From Bifidobacterium breve (GTDB lineage: Bacteria > Actinomycetota > Thermoleophilia > Solirubrobacterales > Solirubrobacteraceae), in contig CAMCUD010000002.1 of assembly GCA_945878865.1 (NCBI GenBank), positions 248,001-312,000 of the forward strand: a stretch of 64,000 nt of DNA. The letters run 5' to 3'. Numbering within the stretch: position 1 is the first letter of the stretch; the number at the start of each line of letters is the position of its first letter. This document shows positions 1 through 8,335 of the stretch, one piece after another. The translations under genes and the position numbers were made by a program. Below the pieces are notes generated by a model. The model made no database searches, was not told the origin of the DNA, and saw nothing but the letters and a program-made list of their open reading frames with translations.

Positions 1-1910
1 CTCAGGAGCACCTCGTCGGCGCGTTCCAGGCGGGGGAGGTCGATCGGTTCCTCGGCGGTTGCGATCGCTGGATCGGCGAGCATCGAGGCGCGGCGGACCC
101 CGGGCAGCAGGCGGCCGTCGGCCGGTGGCGTGACGAGCAGATCGCCCTCGCGCAGCCACACGTTCGCCCAGGCGGCCTCGAGGACCTCGCCGCCGCGATC
201 GCACAGCAGCCAGGACGCGCCGTCTGCGGGACCGCGCAGGATCGAACGGTCGGCCCACTTGTGTTCGCCCAGGCCACCGGGCAGCAGGACCGGAATGAGC
301 TTGACCGGTGCGGCGAGCGGGGCGGGGGCGGGCCGGGCCATGACGGTGACGGTCCATCCACCGCGCGTGTCGGGCACCGCGATGATCCTCGCCGCTGCGG
401 CCCCCTCGCGCGCGAGGGCGTGGACCTCGTCGGCGGCGACCGCGAGGTCGGGCGCAGTGCCGCGCAGCCGCGTCGCGCTGCGGTGGAGGCGCGTGAGGTG
501 GGCGTCGAGCGCGACCGGCGCGCCGTCGGCCAGGAGCACCGTCTCGAAGATCCCCGCCGCCGGGTCGGGACGGAACGTCGTGGTGGTGAGCAGCGCCGGC
601 GGTGAGATCGGGGCGCTGCGGCGGGCCGGCTCGGTGGGAGCCGGCAGGCCGAGCGCGCGAAGCAGCGGCGCGGCCTTGACGAGGCACTCCCGCCGCTCGT
701 CGCCCGGCTCGGAATCGGCGACGATGCCGCCGCCCACGCCGAGCGCGAGCTCCTCTCCCTGCACCTCGAGCGTGCGGATGGCGACGCTGAGCTCCAGCCC
801 TGCGATCGGGCTCACGTAGCCGATGGCCCCGCAGTGCGCGCCGCGCGCCGTGGCCTCCTCGGCGGCGATGACCTTCAGCGCCTGGACCTTCGGCGCGCCG
901 ACCACGGATCCGGGAGGGAAGCACGCGCGCAGGAGCTCGGCGTCGCCGACCTCCTCGCGCAGCGTGCCCGACACCCGCCGGACGAGCTGCCACACGCCCG
1001 GATGCGCCTCGACCTCCGGGGCGCCGACCTCGATGCTGCCGTACGCGCAGACGCGGCCCAGGTCGTTGCGCATGAGGTCGACGATCATCACGTTCTCCGC
1101 CGCGTCCTTCGCCGCGGAGGCGAGCTCGCGCGCCCCGGCGTCGTCACCCTTCACCCGCGGGCGCGTCCCCTTCATCGGCAGGGTCTCCACGTGCCGTCCG
1201 CGCCGGCGCAGGAAGAGCTCCGGCGACGCGCTGAGCACCGCGCCGTCGTCCCAGCCGATGAACGCGCCGTAGGCGGCGGGGGCGCGGTCCATGATCGTGA
1301 GCCACGCCTCGAGCGGCGCGCCGGTGAACGGGCCGCCGATCCGCAGCGAGATGTTCGCCTGGAAGATCTCGCCGGCGTGGATGCGGTCGACGACCGAGGA
1401 GACCGCATCCTCGTGGCCGGCGCCGCCGGGCGGCAGGACGCCGAGGGGCCCAGCCCGCCATGGCCGCGCCGCCGGCGGCGCGGCCAGACGCGCGCGGAGG
1501 ACCTCGGCGCGTGCGGCGACCGCGGCCTCGCGGCCGGGCAGGCCCAGCGACTCCAGCCAGCACCGGCCCTGCGCGTCGAGACGCAGGACATGGTCGTAGA
1601 AGGCCAGGCGATGCGGTGGCGCCGTCGCGCCGCGCGGCGGGGCGAACGCCGGCAGATCCTCAACGCGAGCGCTCAGCTCGAAGCCCAGCAGGCCGACCCA
1701 TCCACCGCCGAAGCCGCCGTGGTCCGGTGGGGCGGGGAGGTCGTCGAGCGCCTTGAACGGGTCCTCGTCCTCGGGCAGCTCGCGCAAGGGTGAGGAGCCC
1801 GCGATGACCGAGCCGTCGGCCCACCGCCCGGCAAGCACGAACGGGCGCGGGTCGGCGCCGACCGCGCGCGCGACGTCGGAGAGGGTGACGTTCTCGGCGA
1901 GCAGCACCAC
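1..1910 (-). CDS. pabB: Aminodeoxychorismate synthase component I fused to aminodeoxychorismate lyase (3' end outside window)
   Basis: The protein would convert chorismate to 4-amino-4-deoxychorismate and then to p-aminobenzoate for folate synthesis. The frame is open from the GTG at 1910 to the window edge (636 codons, no stop). The N-terminal two thirds is a chorismate-binding domain with the family motifs GEIFQAN, LPMKGTRPR, ENVMIVDLMRNDLGRV and CFPPGSVVGAPK. From about nt 600 downwards a PLP aminotransferase class IV (PabC) domain follows, with the candidate PLP lysine in HKWADRS and the EAAWANVW segment. The C-terminus is missing because the gene runs off the window. An in-frame TAA upstream limits the start; GTG 1910 is the first plausible codon and a second GTG follows it directly. 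A divergent hydrolase begins about 90 nt away. The two-domain fusion is well known in bacteria. Confidence 0.9.
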   Translation of the reverse strand, partial: MVLLAENVTLSDVARAVGADPRPFVLAGRWADGSVIAGSSPLRELPEDEDPFKALDDLPAPPDHGGFGGGWVGLLGFELSARVEDLPAFAPPRGATAPPHRLAFYDHVLRLDAQGRCWLESLGLPGREAAVAARAEVLRARLAAPPAARPWRAGPLGVLPPGGAGHEDAVSSVVDRIHAGEIFQANISLRIGGPFTGAPLEAWLTIMDRAPAAYGAFIGWDDGAVLSASPELFLRRRGRHVETLPMKGTRPRVKGDDAGARELASAAKDAAENVMIVDLMRNDLGRVCAYGSIEVGAPEVEAHPGVWQLVRRVSGTLREEVGDAELLRACFPPGSVVGAPKVQALKVIAAEEATARGAHCGAIGYVSPIAGLELSVAIRTLEVQGEELALGVGGGIVADSEPGDERRECLVKAAPLLRALGLPAPTEPARRSAPISPPALLTTTTFRPDPAAGIFETVLLADGAPVALDAHLTRLHRSATRLRGTAPDLAVAADEVHALAREGAAAARIIAVPDTRGGWTVTVMARPAPAPLAAPVKLIPVLLPGGLGEHKWADRSILRGPADGASWLLCDRGGEVLEAAWANVWLREGDLLVTPPADGRLLPGVRRASMLADPAIATAEEPIDLPRLERADEVLL

Positions 1911-1989
1911 GCCACAGGTGATAGCGGATCGCGCGATCGGACTGAGGAAAGGGGCGCCAGGCGACCATTTCTTCAGGCGCGTTGCTTGT

Positions 1990-1995
1990 TACGGT
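1990..1995 (+). promoter_or_regulatory. -10 box TACGGT of a leaderless promoter
   Basis: TACGGT ends 7 nt before the GTG at 2003, the spacing expected for a leaderless mRNA. It supports GTG 2003 rather than the upstream TTG at 1982 as the start of the hydrolase. Confidence 0.5.
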
Positions 1996-2002
1996 CCGTC
2001 AG

Positions 2003-2896
2003 GTGAGCACCGCGACCCGCATCGACGTGCATTTCCCCTCGGGGGATACGACCTGCGCAGGCTGGCTGTACCCGGGCGGCGATGGTCGGGCGATCGTCCT
2101 GGGCCACGGGTTGGGCGCCGTCAAGGAGATGCGCCTGGACGCCTACGCCGAGCGCTTCGCCGCCGCCGGCTTCACCGTGCTCGCCTTCGACTACCGCCAC
2201 TTCGGCGAGAGCGGCGGCGAGCCGCGCCAGCTGCTCGACCCCGACCGCCAGCTCGAGGACTGGGCGGCGGCGCTGGCCTACGTCCGCGGCCTGCCGGAGG
2301 TCGATCCCGATCGCGTCGCGATCTTCGGGACGTCGTTCGGCGGCGGCCACGTCATCGAGGTCGCCGCGCGCGATGCGCGGGTCGTCGCCGCGATCTCGCA
2401 GTGCCCGTTCACCGACGGGCTGCGCTCCGCGACGAAGATCGACCCGAAGGGCACCGCCGGCGTCGGCGTGCTCGTCGCGCGGGACCTGCTGGCCGCGGCG
2501 CTGGGCCGTGAGCCGGTCCGCGTGGCGCTCGCCGGCGCGCCCGGCTCACCGGCGCTCATGAACGCGCCCGACGCCGTCTCCGGCTACGAGGCCATCGTCC
2601 CGGAGGGCTTCACCCACGAAGACGGTGTCGCGGCCCGCGTGGCCCTGAAGATCCCGCGCATGCGCCCGGGCGCCCGGGCGAAGGATGTGCGCTGCCCGAT
2701 CTTCTTCGCCGTGTGCGACGAGGACACCGTCGCGCCGCCCGGCCCGACCCTGAAGTACGCCGCCGAGGCGCCGAAGGGCGAGATCCACCGCTACCCGGTC
2801 GGCCACTTCGACATCTACCTCGGCGAGCCGTTCGAGCGCGCGATGGCCGACTACCTCGACTTCCTCAGCCGGTCAACAGCACCCACACCACGCTGA
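2003..2896 (+). CDS. Alpha/beta hydrolase
   Basis: A 297-residue alpha/beta-hydrolase of the dienelactone hydrolase / X-Pro peptidase-like type; the substrate cannot be told from sequence. It shows the oxyanion-side HGLG motif near residue 35, the nucleophile elbow GTSFGG with Ser111, an acidic residue in CDEDTVAPP (about 239-241) and the catalytic His268 in GHFD. There is no signal peptide, so it is probably cytoplasmic. The GTG start is chosen because a -10-like TACGGT lies 7 nt upstream. It is divergent from the pabB-pabC fusion, and its last 32 nt overlap the end of a convergent small membrane protein gene. Confidence 0.85.
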   Translation: MSTATRIDVHFPSGDTTCAGWLYPGGDGRAIVLGHGLGAVKEMRLDAYAERFAAAGFTVLAFDYRHFGESGGEPRQLLDPDRQLEDWAAALAYVRGLPEVDPDRVAIFGTSFGGGHVIEVAARDARVVAAISQCPFTDGLRSATKIDPKGTAGVGVLVARDLLAAALGREPVRVALAGAPGSPALMNAPDAVSGYEAIVPEGFTHEDGVAARVALKIPRMRPGARAKDVRCPIFFAVCDEDTVAPPGPTLKYAAEAPKGEIHRYPVGHFDIYLGEPFERAMADYLDFLSRSTAPTPR

Positions 2897-3041
2897 TCGC
2901 GAACGCGATCTGGCCCACGGTCATCGCGGTGCCGAGGTTCGCCGCGCCGGCGACCTCCGCGACGAGCGTCCCGACGACGAACGCGCCGAGGACGATCGCA
3001 AGCTGGGCGGGCCAGCCCGACGGGGCTGCGGGGACGGTCAT
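2865..3041 (-). CDS. Small membrane protein coupled to meaB
   Basis: A 58-residue hydrophobic protein with two likely transmembrane segments (roughly residues 12-32 and 38-57) and almost no loops. I do not recognise a family. Its ATG (3041-3039) overlaps the TGA of meaB (3040-3038) as ATGA, so it is very likely translated by coupling to meaB. It converges on, and overlaps by 32 nt, the alpha/beta hydrolase gene. The coupling argues that it is real; its role is unknown. Confidence 0.6.
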   Translation of the reverse strand: MTVPAAPSGWPAQLAIVLGAFVVGTLVAEVAGAANLGTAMTVGQIAFAISVVWVLLTG

Positions 3042-4015
3042 GCGGCGGCCTTCCGTTCGAGGGCGGCGACGAGGGACGGAACGTCGAGCGACGGGTCCTG
3101 CTCGGTGAGGAGCCTGACGGCGGCGCGGCGGCCGCCGAGCGCCCGCATCCCGCGTTCGCCGTGCTCAACGGCGAAGTCGGCGAGCGCGGCGGCGCGGCGG
3201 GCCTCGCGACGGCGGGCGGGGACGTCGAGCGCGTCGCGGTGCGCGTCGAACGCGTCGATGAGGTCGTCGATCCCGGTCGGCGGCGGGACCGAGCTCACGG
3301 GGACGATCTGCGTGTCGCGCGCACCGAGCGAACGCAGCGCGGCGGAGAGGTCGCGCCGTGCCCGGATCGCGATCTGCCCGAGGTCCGCCTTCGTGACGAC
3401 GAGGACGTCGGGCGTCTCCATGATCCCGCTCTTGAGGAACTGCAGCGCGTCTCCGGAGCCAGGTTGCACGATGACGGCGACGGTGTCGGCGACGTCAGCG
3501 ACGTCGGTCTCGGACTGCCCGACCCCGACGGTCTCGATGACGACGACGTCGAACGCGGCAGACAGGGCGAGCGCCGCCTCGCGGGTGCCGGCAGCCAGCC
3601 CGCCGAGCCGCTCGCCGGCGGCGGTGGAGCGGATGAAGATCTGCCGGTCGTCCGGATCGTAGGTGATGCGCGCGCGGTCGCCGAGCAGGGAGCCGCCCGA
3701 GCGCTTCGAAGAGGGATCGACGGCGAGGACCGCGACGCTGCGGCCCCGGTCGCGCCACGCCTGCACGAGTGCGGAGAGCAGCGTCGACTTCCCGGCGCCG
3801 GGCGGGCCTGTAACGCCGATGACATGGCCGGGTGCCTCCGCGCCGATCGCCGCAGGGGAGACCTCGTGCAGGAGCCGCGCGGCCTCCTCGCGGTCGCGCG
3901 GCGCGCGCGACTCCAGCAGGTTCAGCGCCGCGGGCGCGGCCGAGAGGTCGCGGTCACGCAGGCGGACACCGATCTGGGCGCCGCGTGAGGTCGAGGTGGC
4001 CGGGACGGAGGACAC
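3038..4015 (-). CDS. meaB: Methylmalonyl/ethylmalonyl-CoA mutase-associated G3E GTPase MeaB
   Basis: MeaB/ArgK GTPases load and protect the adenosylcobalamin of acyl-CoA mutases. The P-loop GPPGAGKS is at about residues 70-77, followed by VDPSSKRSGGSLLGDR, the switch-type segment ETVGVGQSE and a VVTKAD nucleotide-specificity motif, all typical. The frame is open further upstream to 4117, but that extension would overlap the divergent collagen-like gene and its promoter. GTG 4015 gives 325 residues, the usual family length. A matching mutase (meaA) lies 1 kb downstream on the same strand, separated by the convergently read collagen-like gene. The stop overlaps a small membrane protein start. 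Confidence 0.93.
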   Translation of the reverse strand: MSSVPATSTSRGAQIGVRLRDRDLSAAPAALNLLESRAPRDREEAARLLHEVSPAAIGAEAPGHVIGVTGPPGAGKSTLLSALVQAWRDRGRSVAVLAVDPSSKRSGGSLLGDRARITYDPDDRQIFIRSTAAGERLGGLAAGTREAALALSAAFDVVVIETVGVGQSETDVADVADTVAVIVQPGSGDALQFLKSGIMETPDVLVVTKADLGQIAIRARRDLSAALRSLGARDTQIVPVSSVPPPTGIDDLIDAFDAHRDALDVPARRREARRAAALADFAVEHGERGMRALGGRRAAVRLLTEQDPSLDVPSLVAALERKAAA

Positions 4016-4059
4016 GCCGGGAACGCTATCCGGTCGGCGGCCGGCAGCCGATGCACCAC

Positions 4060-4086
4060 TTGCCAGAACTTCCGACCGGACATAGT
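4060..4086 (+). promoter_or_regulatory. Candidate promoter of the collagen-like gene
   Basis: TTGCCA (4060-4065) and CATAGT (4081-4086) are spaced by 15 bp; alternatively TAGTGT at 4083-4088 gives 17 bp. Either places transcription initiation near the ATG at 4097 and disfavours the GTG at 4085 as start. Confidence 0.4.
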
Positions 4087-4096
4087 GTCTCGCGCC

Positions 4097-5050
4097 ATGC
4101 GCCGCCTCGCCGATCACCTCACCTACGCGAACGTCATGGCCACGATCGCCGTCTTCATCGCCCTGGGGGGCGTCTCGTGGGCGGCTGTCACGCTCCCGCG
4201 TAACAGCGTGGGCACCGCGCAGATCAAGAATGGCGCCGTCAGCGAGAAGAAGCTGGCGAAGAACGTCCGGACGCAGCTCGCGAAGGCGGGCAGCGGCGCG
4301 ACCACCGGTGCGTCGAGCATCGGGCAGCAGGGTCCCGCCGGCCTGCCGGGAACCACCGGTGCCGTCGGCGCGACCGGGGCGACGGGCGCGACCGGGGCGA
4401 CCGGGGCGACGGGGCCTGCCGGGCCGCAGGGGGAGAAGGGCGCGACGGGTGCGCAGGGCATCCAGGGCCCGAAGGGCGACAAGGGCGACAAGGGCGACAC
4501 CGGCGCGGCGGGCACCCCCGGCAGCAACGCCACGATCAACGGCGTCACCGCCGGCGGTGACCTCACGGGGACCTATCCCAACCCGCTGCTGGGGGCCAAT
4601 GTCGTCGACGCCGGCAACGTGTCGCCGAACGCCCTCGGCGGCGACGATATCGACGAGAGCACCCTGCGCATGCCGGGCGGCGGCTTCACTGGCGTGGCGG
4701 TGGGGTTGACGAAGACGATCGCGTCGACGGAAGACGGCACGCTCACCGCGACGTGCACCGACGGGGGCTCGGGCAAGGTCGGGATGACGTTCGAGTGGAC
4801 GAACACGAGCGGCTTCTCGGAGCCTGTGGTCGCCATCGGATCCTCGGCGGGGGCGACCCCGGTGACGGTGGGCTCGACACTCTCGCCGGGTATCACGCTG
4901 CCCGTCGCCCTGGACGGCTCGGCCGTGTCGAACGCGGGCCGGACCCTCACGCTCAACGTCGCGACCGGGACCGTCGTGCTCGCGGGTGGCCTCACCCGCG
5001 GCGCCGGCACGAGCACCTGCTCGATGTGGGCGATCGCGCTGCTGCGCTGA
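4097..5050 (+). CDS. Membrane-anchored collagen-like protein
   Basis: A 317-residue surface protein. It begins with a short basic segment and one hydrophobic helix (about residues 15-37), followed by a segment containing PRNSVGTAQIKNGAVS, which I recall from many collagen-like proteins of Thermoleophilia. Next come 21 uninterrupted Gly-X-Y triplets, including five consecutive GAT and a GDK/GDT charged block, then a DLTGTYPNP segment resembling phage-tail/adhesin repeats and a globular beta-rich C-terminal domain with two Cys. The likely topology is N-terminus in, with an extracellular triple-helical stalk and head. ATG 4097 is preferred over GTG 4085 because of the promoter position. The binding partner is unknown. 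Confidence 0.8.
   Translation: MRRLADHLTYANVMATIAVFIALGGVSWAAVTLPRNSVGTAQIKNGAVSEKKLAKNVRTQLAKAGSGATTGASSIGQQGPAGLPGTTGAVGATGATGATGATGATGPAGPQGEKGATGAQGIQGPKGDKGDKGDTGAAGTPGSNATINGVTAGGDLTGTYPNPLLGANVVDAGNVSPNALGGDDIDESTLRMPGGGFTGVAVGLTKTIASTEDGTLTATCTDGGSGKVGMTFEWTNTSGFSEPVVAIGSSAGATPVTVGSTLSPGITLPVALDGSAVSNAGRTLTLNVATGTVVLAGGLTRGAGTSTCSMWAIALLR
4331..4519 (+). repeat. Gly-X-Y coding repeat (21 triplets)
   Basis: Imperfect 9-nt repeats encode 21 collagen-type Gly-X-Y triplets, including five GAT in a row and two GDK. Tracts of this kind expand and contract by recombination or slippage, so strain-to-strain length variation is plausible. Confidence 0.85.
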
Positions 5051-5092
5051 CGGCGAGGCGGCCCGCAGCCGCCTCCCCGTCCCACCCGGCGG

Positions 5093-7087
5093 CTACGCCG
5101 TGGCCGCCACCCCGTGGGCCTCGGCGACGAGGCCCACGATGTCCCGCATGATCTGGTTCATGTTGAAGTCCTTCGGCGTGTAGACGCCGGCGACCCCGGC
5201 GGCCTTCAGCGGCGCCACGTCGGCCTCGGGGATGATCCCGCCGACGACGACCGGCGCCTCGACGCCCGCCGCGCGGAGCTCCTCGATGACCGCGGGGATG
5301 AGCTCCTTGTGCGAGCCGGAGAGAATCGACAGGCCGATGACGTGGACGCCCTCGTCGAGCGCCGAGCGCGCGATCTGCTGCGGCGTCAGGCGGATGCCCT
5401 CGTAGACGACGTCCATGCCCACGTCGCGGGCGCGGACGGCGATCTGCTCGGCGCCGTTGGAGTGGCCGTCGAGGCCCGGCTTGCCGACGAGGATCTTCAC
5501 GGTGCGGCCGAGCGCCTCGCCCACGCGGGCGACCTCCTCGCGCACCTCCTCGAGATCGGCGCCCACCTCGGCCGCGGTGGCTTCGCCGACGCCTGTCGGG
5601 CCGCGGTACTCGCCGAACGCGTCGCGCAGGGTCTGGGCCCACTCGCCGACGGTCACGCCGGCCTTCGCTGCCTCGATGCTCGCGGGCATGATGTTCTGCG
5701 ATTCGTCGAGCGCGACCTCGCGGAGCTTCGTCAGCGCCGCGTCGACGGCGGCCTGGTCGCGGCCGGCGCGCCACGCCTGCACGGCCTCGCGCTGCTGGGC
5801 CTCGACCGCGGGATCGACGGTCATGATGCCGCCCTCCTCGTCGACCAGCGGCGACGGCGAGGACTCCGTGAACTTGTTCATGCCGACGACGACCTGCTCG
5901 CCGGCCTCGATGCGCCGCCAGCGCTCGCGGTGGCTGTCGACGAGCGCGGCCTTCATGTACGGCACGGCCTCGACCGCGCCGCCGTGCTCCTCGACGACCG
6001 CCATCTCGGCGCGGGCGCCGGCAAGCAGCTCGTTGACGAGCCCGTCCATGACGACCGAACCCTCGAAGATGTCCGGGTACTCGAGGAGATCCGTCTCGAA
6101 GGCGAGCACCTGCTGGATGCGCAGCGACCACTGCTGATCCCACGGGCGGGGGAGGCCCAGCGCCTCGTTCCACGCCGGCAGCTGCACGGCGCGGGCGCGG
6201 GCGTTGCGCCCGAGGGTCACGGCGAGCGCCTCGAGGACGATGCGCTGCACGTTGTTCTCCGGCTGCGCCTCGGTCAGGCCGAGCGAGTTGACCTGCACGC
6301 CGTAGCGGAAGCGCAGGTGCTTCGGGTCCTGCACGCCGTAGCGCTCGCGGCCGAGCTCCTCCCAGAGGATGCTCATCGCGCGCAGCTTCGCGTGCTCCTC
6401 GACGAAGCGCACGCCGGCGTTGACGAAGAACGAGATGCGGCTGAAGACCTTGCCCATCTGGTCCTCCGGCACGCGCTCACGGGCGGCGTCGAGGACGGCG
6501 ATGGCGTTGCTCATCGCGTAGGCGATCTCCTGGACGGGCGTGGCGCCCGCCTCCTGCAGGTGGTAGCTGCAGATGTTGATCGGGTTCCACTTCGGGACCT
6601 CGTTGACCGTGAAGGCCACCATGTCCGCGATGAGGCGCATCGACGGGCCGGGCGGGAACGCGTATGTGCCTCGCGCCAGGAACTCCTTGATGATGTCGTT
6701 CTGCGTCGTGCCCTGCAGCAGGGCGCGGTCGACGCCGTTGTCCTCGGCGGTGGTGATGTAGAGCGAGAGCAGGAACGCCGCCGTGGCGTTGATCGTCATC
6801 GACGTGTTCATGTTGTCGAGCGGGATGCCGTCGAGCAGCGTGTGCATCTCGCCCTTGTGGGGGATCGGCACGCCGACCTTGCCGACCTCACCCCGGGCCA
6901 GCTCGTGGTCCGGGTCGTAGCCGGTCTGGGTCGGGAGGTCGAACGCGATCGACAGGCCCGTCTGGCCCTTGGACAGGTTCTCGCGGTACAGCTCGTTGGA
7001 AGCCTTCGCCGTCGAGTGACCGGCGTAGGTCCGCATCATCCACGGCCGGTCGCGCTCGGGCAGGCGGTGCGCAGGGGTCTCGCTCAT
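5093..7087 (-). CDS. meaA: Ethylmalonyl-CoA mutase-type B12 acyl-CoA mutase
   Basis: A 664-residue single-chain B12-dependent mutase with a substrate-binding TIM barrel first and a cobalamin domain last. The B12 domain has DGHSNGAEQ (DxHxxG), GLSILSGSH and VVVGG, the base-off/His-on signature. The segment GKPGLDGHSNGAEQIA is what I know from MeaA/Ecm proteins, whereas classical methylmalonyl-CoA mutases have a GQDGHDRGA-type sequence. Together with the ccr gene at 9.4-10.7 kb and meaB at 3.0-4.0 kb this favours ethylmalonyl-CoA over methylmalonyl-CoA as substrate. ATG 7087 gives the usual family length; longer versions would run into the divergent MBL gene. A -10 TACAAT lies 10 nt upstream. 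Confidence 0.9.
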   Translation of the reverse strand: MSETPAHRLPERDRPWMMRTYAGHSTAKASNELYRENLSKGQTGLSIAFDLPTQTGYDPDHELARGEVGKVGVPIPHKGEMHTLLDGIPLDNMNTSMTINATAAFLLSLYITTAEDNGVDRALLQGTTQNDIIKEFLARGTYAFPPGPSMRLIADMVAFTVNEVPKWNPINICSYHLQEAGATPVQEIAYAMSNAIAVLDAARERVPEDQMGKVFSRISFFVNAGVRFVEEHAKLRAMSILWEELGRERYGVQDPKHLRFRYGVQVNSLGLTEAQPENNVQRIVLEALAVTLGRNARARAVQLPAWNEALGLPRPWDQQWSLRIQQVLAFETDLLEYPDIFEGSVVMDGLVNELLAGARAEMAVVEEHGGAVEAVPYMKAALVDSHRERWRRIEAGEQVVVGMNKFTESSPSPLVDEEGGIMTVDPAVEAQQREAVQAWRAGRDQAAVDAALTKLREVALDESQNIMPASIEAAKAGVTVGEWAQTLRDAFGEYRGPTGVGEATAAEVGADLEEVREEVARVGEALGRTVKILVGKPGLDGHSNGAEQIAVRARDVGMDVVYEGIRLTPQQIARSALDEGVHVIGLSILSGSHKELIPAVIEELRAAGVEAPVVVGGIIPEADVAPLKAAGVAGVYTPKDFNMNQIMRDIVGLVAEAHGVAATA

Positions 7088-7097
7088 CAGACCGTGA

Positions 7098-7107
7098 ATT
7101 GTAAGGT
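7098..7107. promoter_or_regulatory. Overlapping divergent -10 boxes for meaA and the MBL hydrolase
   Basis: On the minus strand TACAAT (7103-7098) lies 10 nt before the meaA ATG. On the plus strand TAAGGT (7102-7107) lies 11 nt before the ATG at 7119. The two hexamers share two base pairs, so polymerase can probably serve only one gene at a time. Confidence 0.45.
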
Positions 7108-7118
7108 GGCGCGCCATC

Positions 7119-7952
7119 ATGAGCGTGCCCGCCCACATCGACGTGAGACACCTCGGCCGCCCGGAGGTCATCGGGGTGTGGAAGGTCGACGACGTGCTCG
7201 TCGACCCCGGGCCGTCGGTGTCACTGCCCACGCTGCTCGACGCCCTGGGCGATTGGGTGCCCAGCCGCATCCTGCTGACCCACATCCACCTCGACCACGC
7301 CGGTGGCACCGGGACGCTCGCCGCGCGCTGGCCCGATGTCGAGGTGTGGGTCCACGAACGTGGCGCGCCGCACCTCATCGACCCGTCCAAGCTGCTTTCC
7401 AGCGCGCAGCGCATCTACGGCGACGAGATGGACACGCTCTGGGGCGACATCCTTCCCGTGCCCGAAGGCCGCATGCGGATCCTGTCCGGCGGCGAGTCGA
7501 TCGAGGGCTTCGACGTCGCCTACACGCCGGGCCACGCCAGCCACCACGTCGCCTACCGCCACGAGCGCACGGGCTGGGCGTTCACCGGCGATGTCGCGGG
7601 CATCCGCATCGACCCGCACGACTTCATCCTGCCGCCCACGCCGCCGCCGGACATCGACGTCGAGCTGTGGCACCGCTCGATCGACCAGCTCCAGGCCTGG
7701 GCGCCCACCGCGCTGGCGCCGACGCACTTCGGCCCGTCGGCGAACGCGGCCGACCACCTCGAGCGCCTGCACGAGGCGCTGACGGGCTGGGCCGAGCTCG
7801 CCCGCCACGTCGACGGGGATGTGTTCGCCGGCGCCGTTCGCGCCGCCGAGGCCAGCGCGCTTCCGCTGGAGGTCCGCGACGCCCTGGAGCAGGGCATGGC
7901 CGCCGCGAACATGTGGCCGGGCCTGCATCGGTACTGGTCCAAGCGCGGGTGA
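7119..7952 (+). CDS. MBL-fold metallo-hydrolase
   Basis: A 277-residue metallo-beta-lactamase-fold hydrolase, presumably binding two zinc or iron ions. The signature HIHLDHAGG is near residue 52, followed by the further ligand regions TPGHASHH, FTGD and APTHFG expected in this superfamily. There is no signal peptide. The substrate is not evident; glyoxalase II-like and other small-molecule hydrolases share these motifs. It is divergent from meaA with nested promoters. ClpS follows after 50 nt with its own -10 box. Confidence 0.9.
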   Translation: MSVPAHIDVRHLGRPEVIGVWKVDDVLVDPGPSVSLPTLLDALGDWVPSRILLTHIHLDHAGGTGTLAARWPDVEVWVHERGAPHLIDPSKLLSSAQRIYGDEMDTLWGDILPVPEGRMRILSGGESIEGFDVAYTPGHASHHVAYRHERTGWAFTGDVAGIRIDPHDFILPPTPPPDIDVELWHRSIDQLQAWAPTALAPTHFGPSANAADHLERLHEALTGWAELARHVDGDVFAGAVRAAEASALPLEVRDALEQGMAAANMWPGLHRYWSKRG

Positions 7953-7987
7953 CGTCCACCGGGGTTGGACGGTTCGCCGATGCTCGC

Positions 7988-7993
7988 TAGTGT
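7988..7993 (+). promoter_or_regulatory. -10 box TAGTGT of clpS
   Basis: TAGTGT ends 9 nt before the clpS ATG at 8003, indicating transcription independent of the MBL gene and a near-leaderless mRNA. Confidence 0.45.
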
Positions 7994-8002
7994 GCTCGGC
8001 GT

Positions 8003-8290
8003 ATGAGCCAGACCATCGAGCTACCTCGCGTCTCCGGCCCCGGCTCGGGCCTGGGCGACGCATGGCGGGTGATCGTCAAGAACGACGATCACAACACCTT
8101 CCAGCATGTCGCGCACACCCTCGCGCGGTACATCCCCGGCGTGACGGTCGACTCCGGGTACGCCATCGCCGACCGCATCCACAACAGCGGCCTCGCCGTC
8201 GTGTGGACCGGTCACCGCGAGGCCGCGGAGCTGTACTGGGACCAGCTCCGGGGCGCGGGCCTCACGATGGCCCCGCTCGAGCAGGGCTAG
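8003..8290 (+). CDS. clpS: ATP-dependent Clp protease adaptor ClpS
   Basis: A 95-residue adaptor that delivers N-degron substrates to the ClpC/ClpA-ClpP protease. The family core is clear: VIVKNDDHNTFQHV, where the NDD-H residues form the N-degron pocket, then a helix and the IHNSGLAVVW stretch. The N-terminal about 20 residues form the usual flexible extension. It is preceded by its own -10 box and followed after 45 nt by a sigma factor gene on the same strand. No clp ATPase or clpP is in this window. Confidence 0.92.
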   Translation: MSQTIELPRVSGPGSGLGDAWRVIVKNDDHNTFQHVAHTLARYIPGVTVDSGYAIADRIHNSGLAVVWTGHREAAELYWDQLRGAGLTMAPLEQG

Positions 8291-8335
8291 CACGTTTCGC
8301 GCGACGCGCAGCGGGCATGATCGCTCGCAGGGACG

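Noticed and set aside
4331-4519. Short repeats considered as a CRISPR or satellite array
   Set aside because: They are in-frame 9-nt Gly-X-Y codons without spacers.
5114-7990. A 958-codon open frame on the plus strand opposite meaA and across the MBL gene
   Set aside because: It mirrors the codon periodicity of meaA, has a composition of alternating Arg/Asp/Leu/Val with no family features, and overlaps two confidently identified genes.
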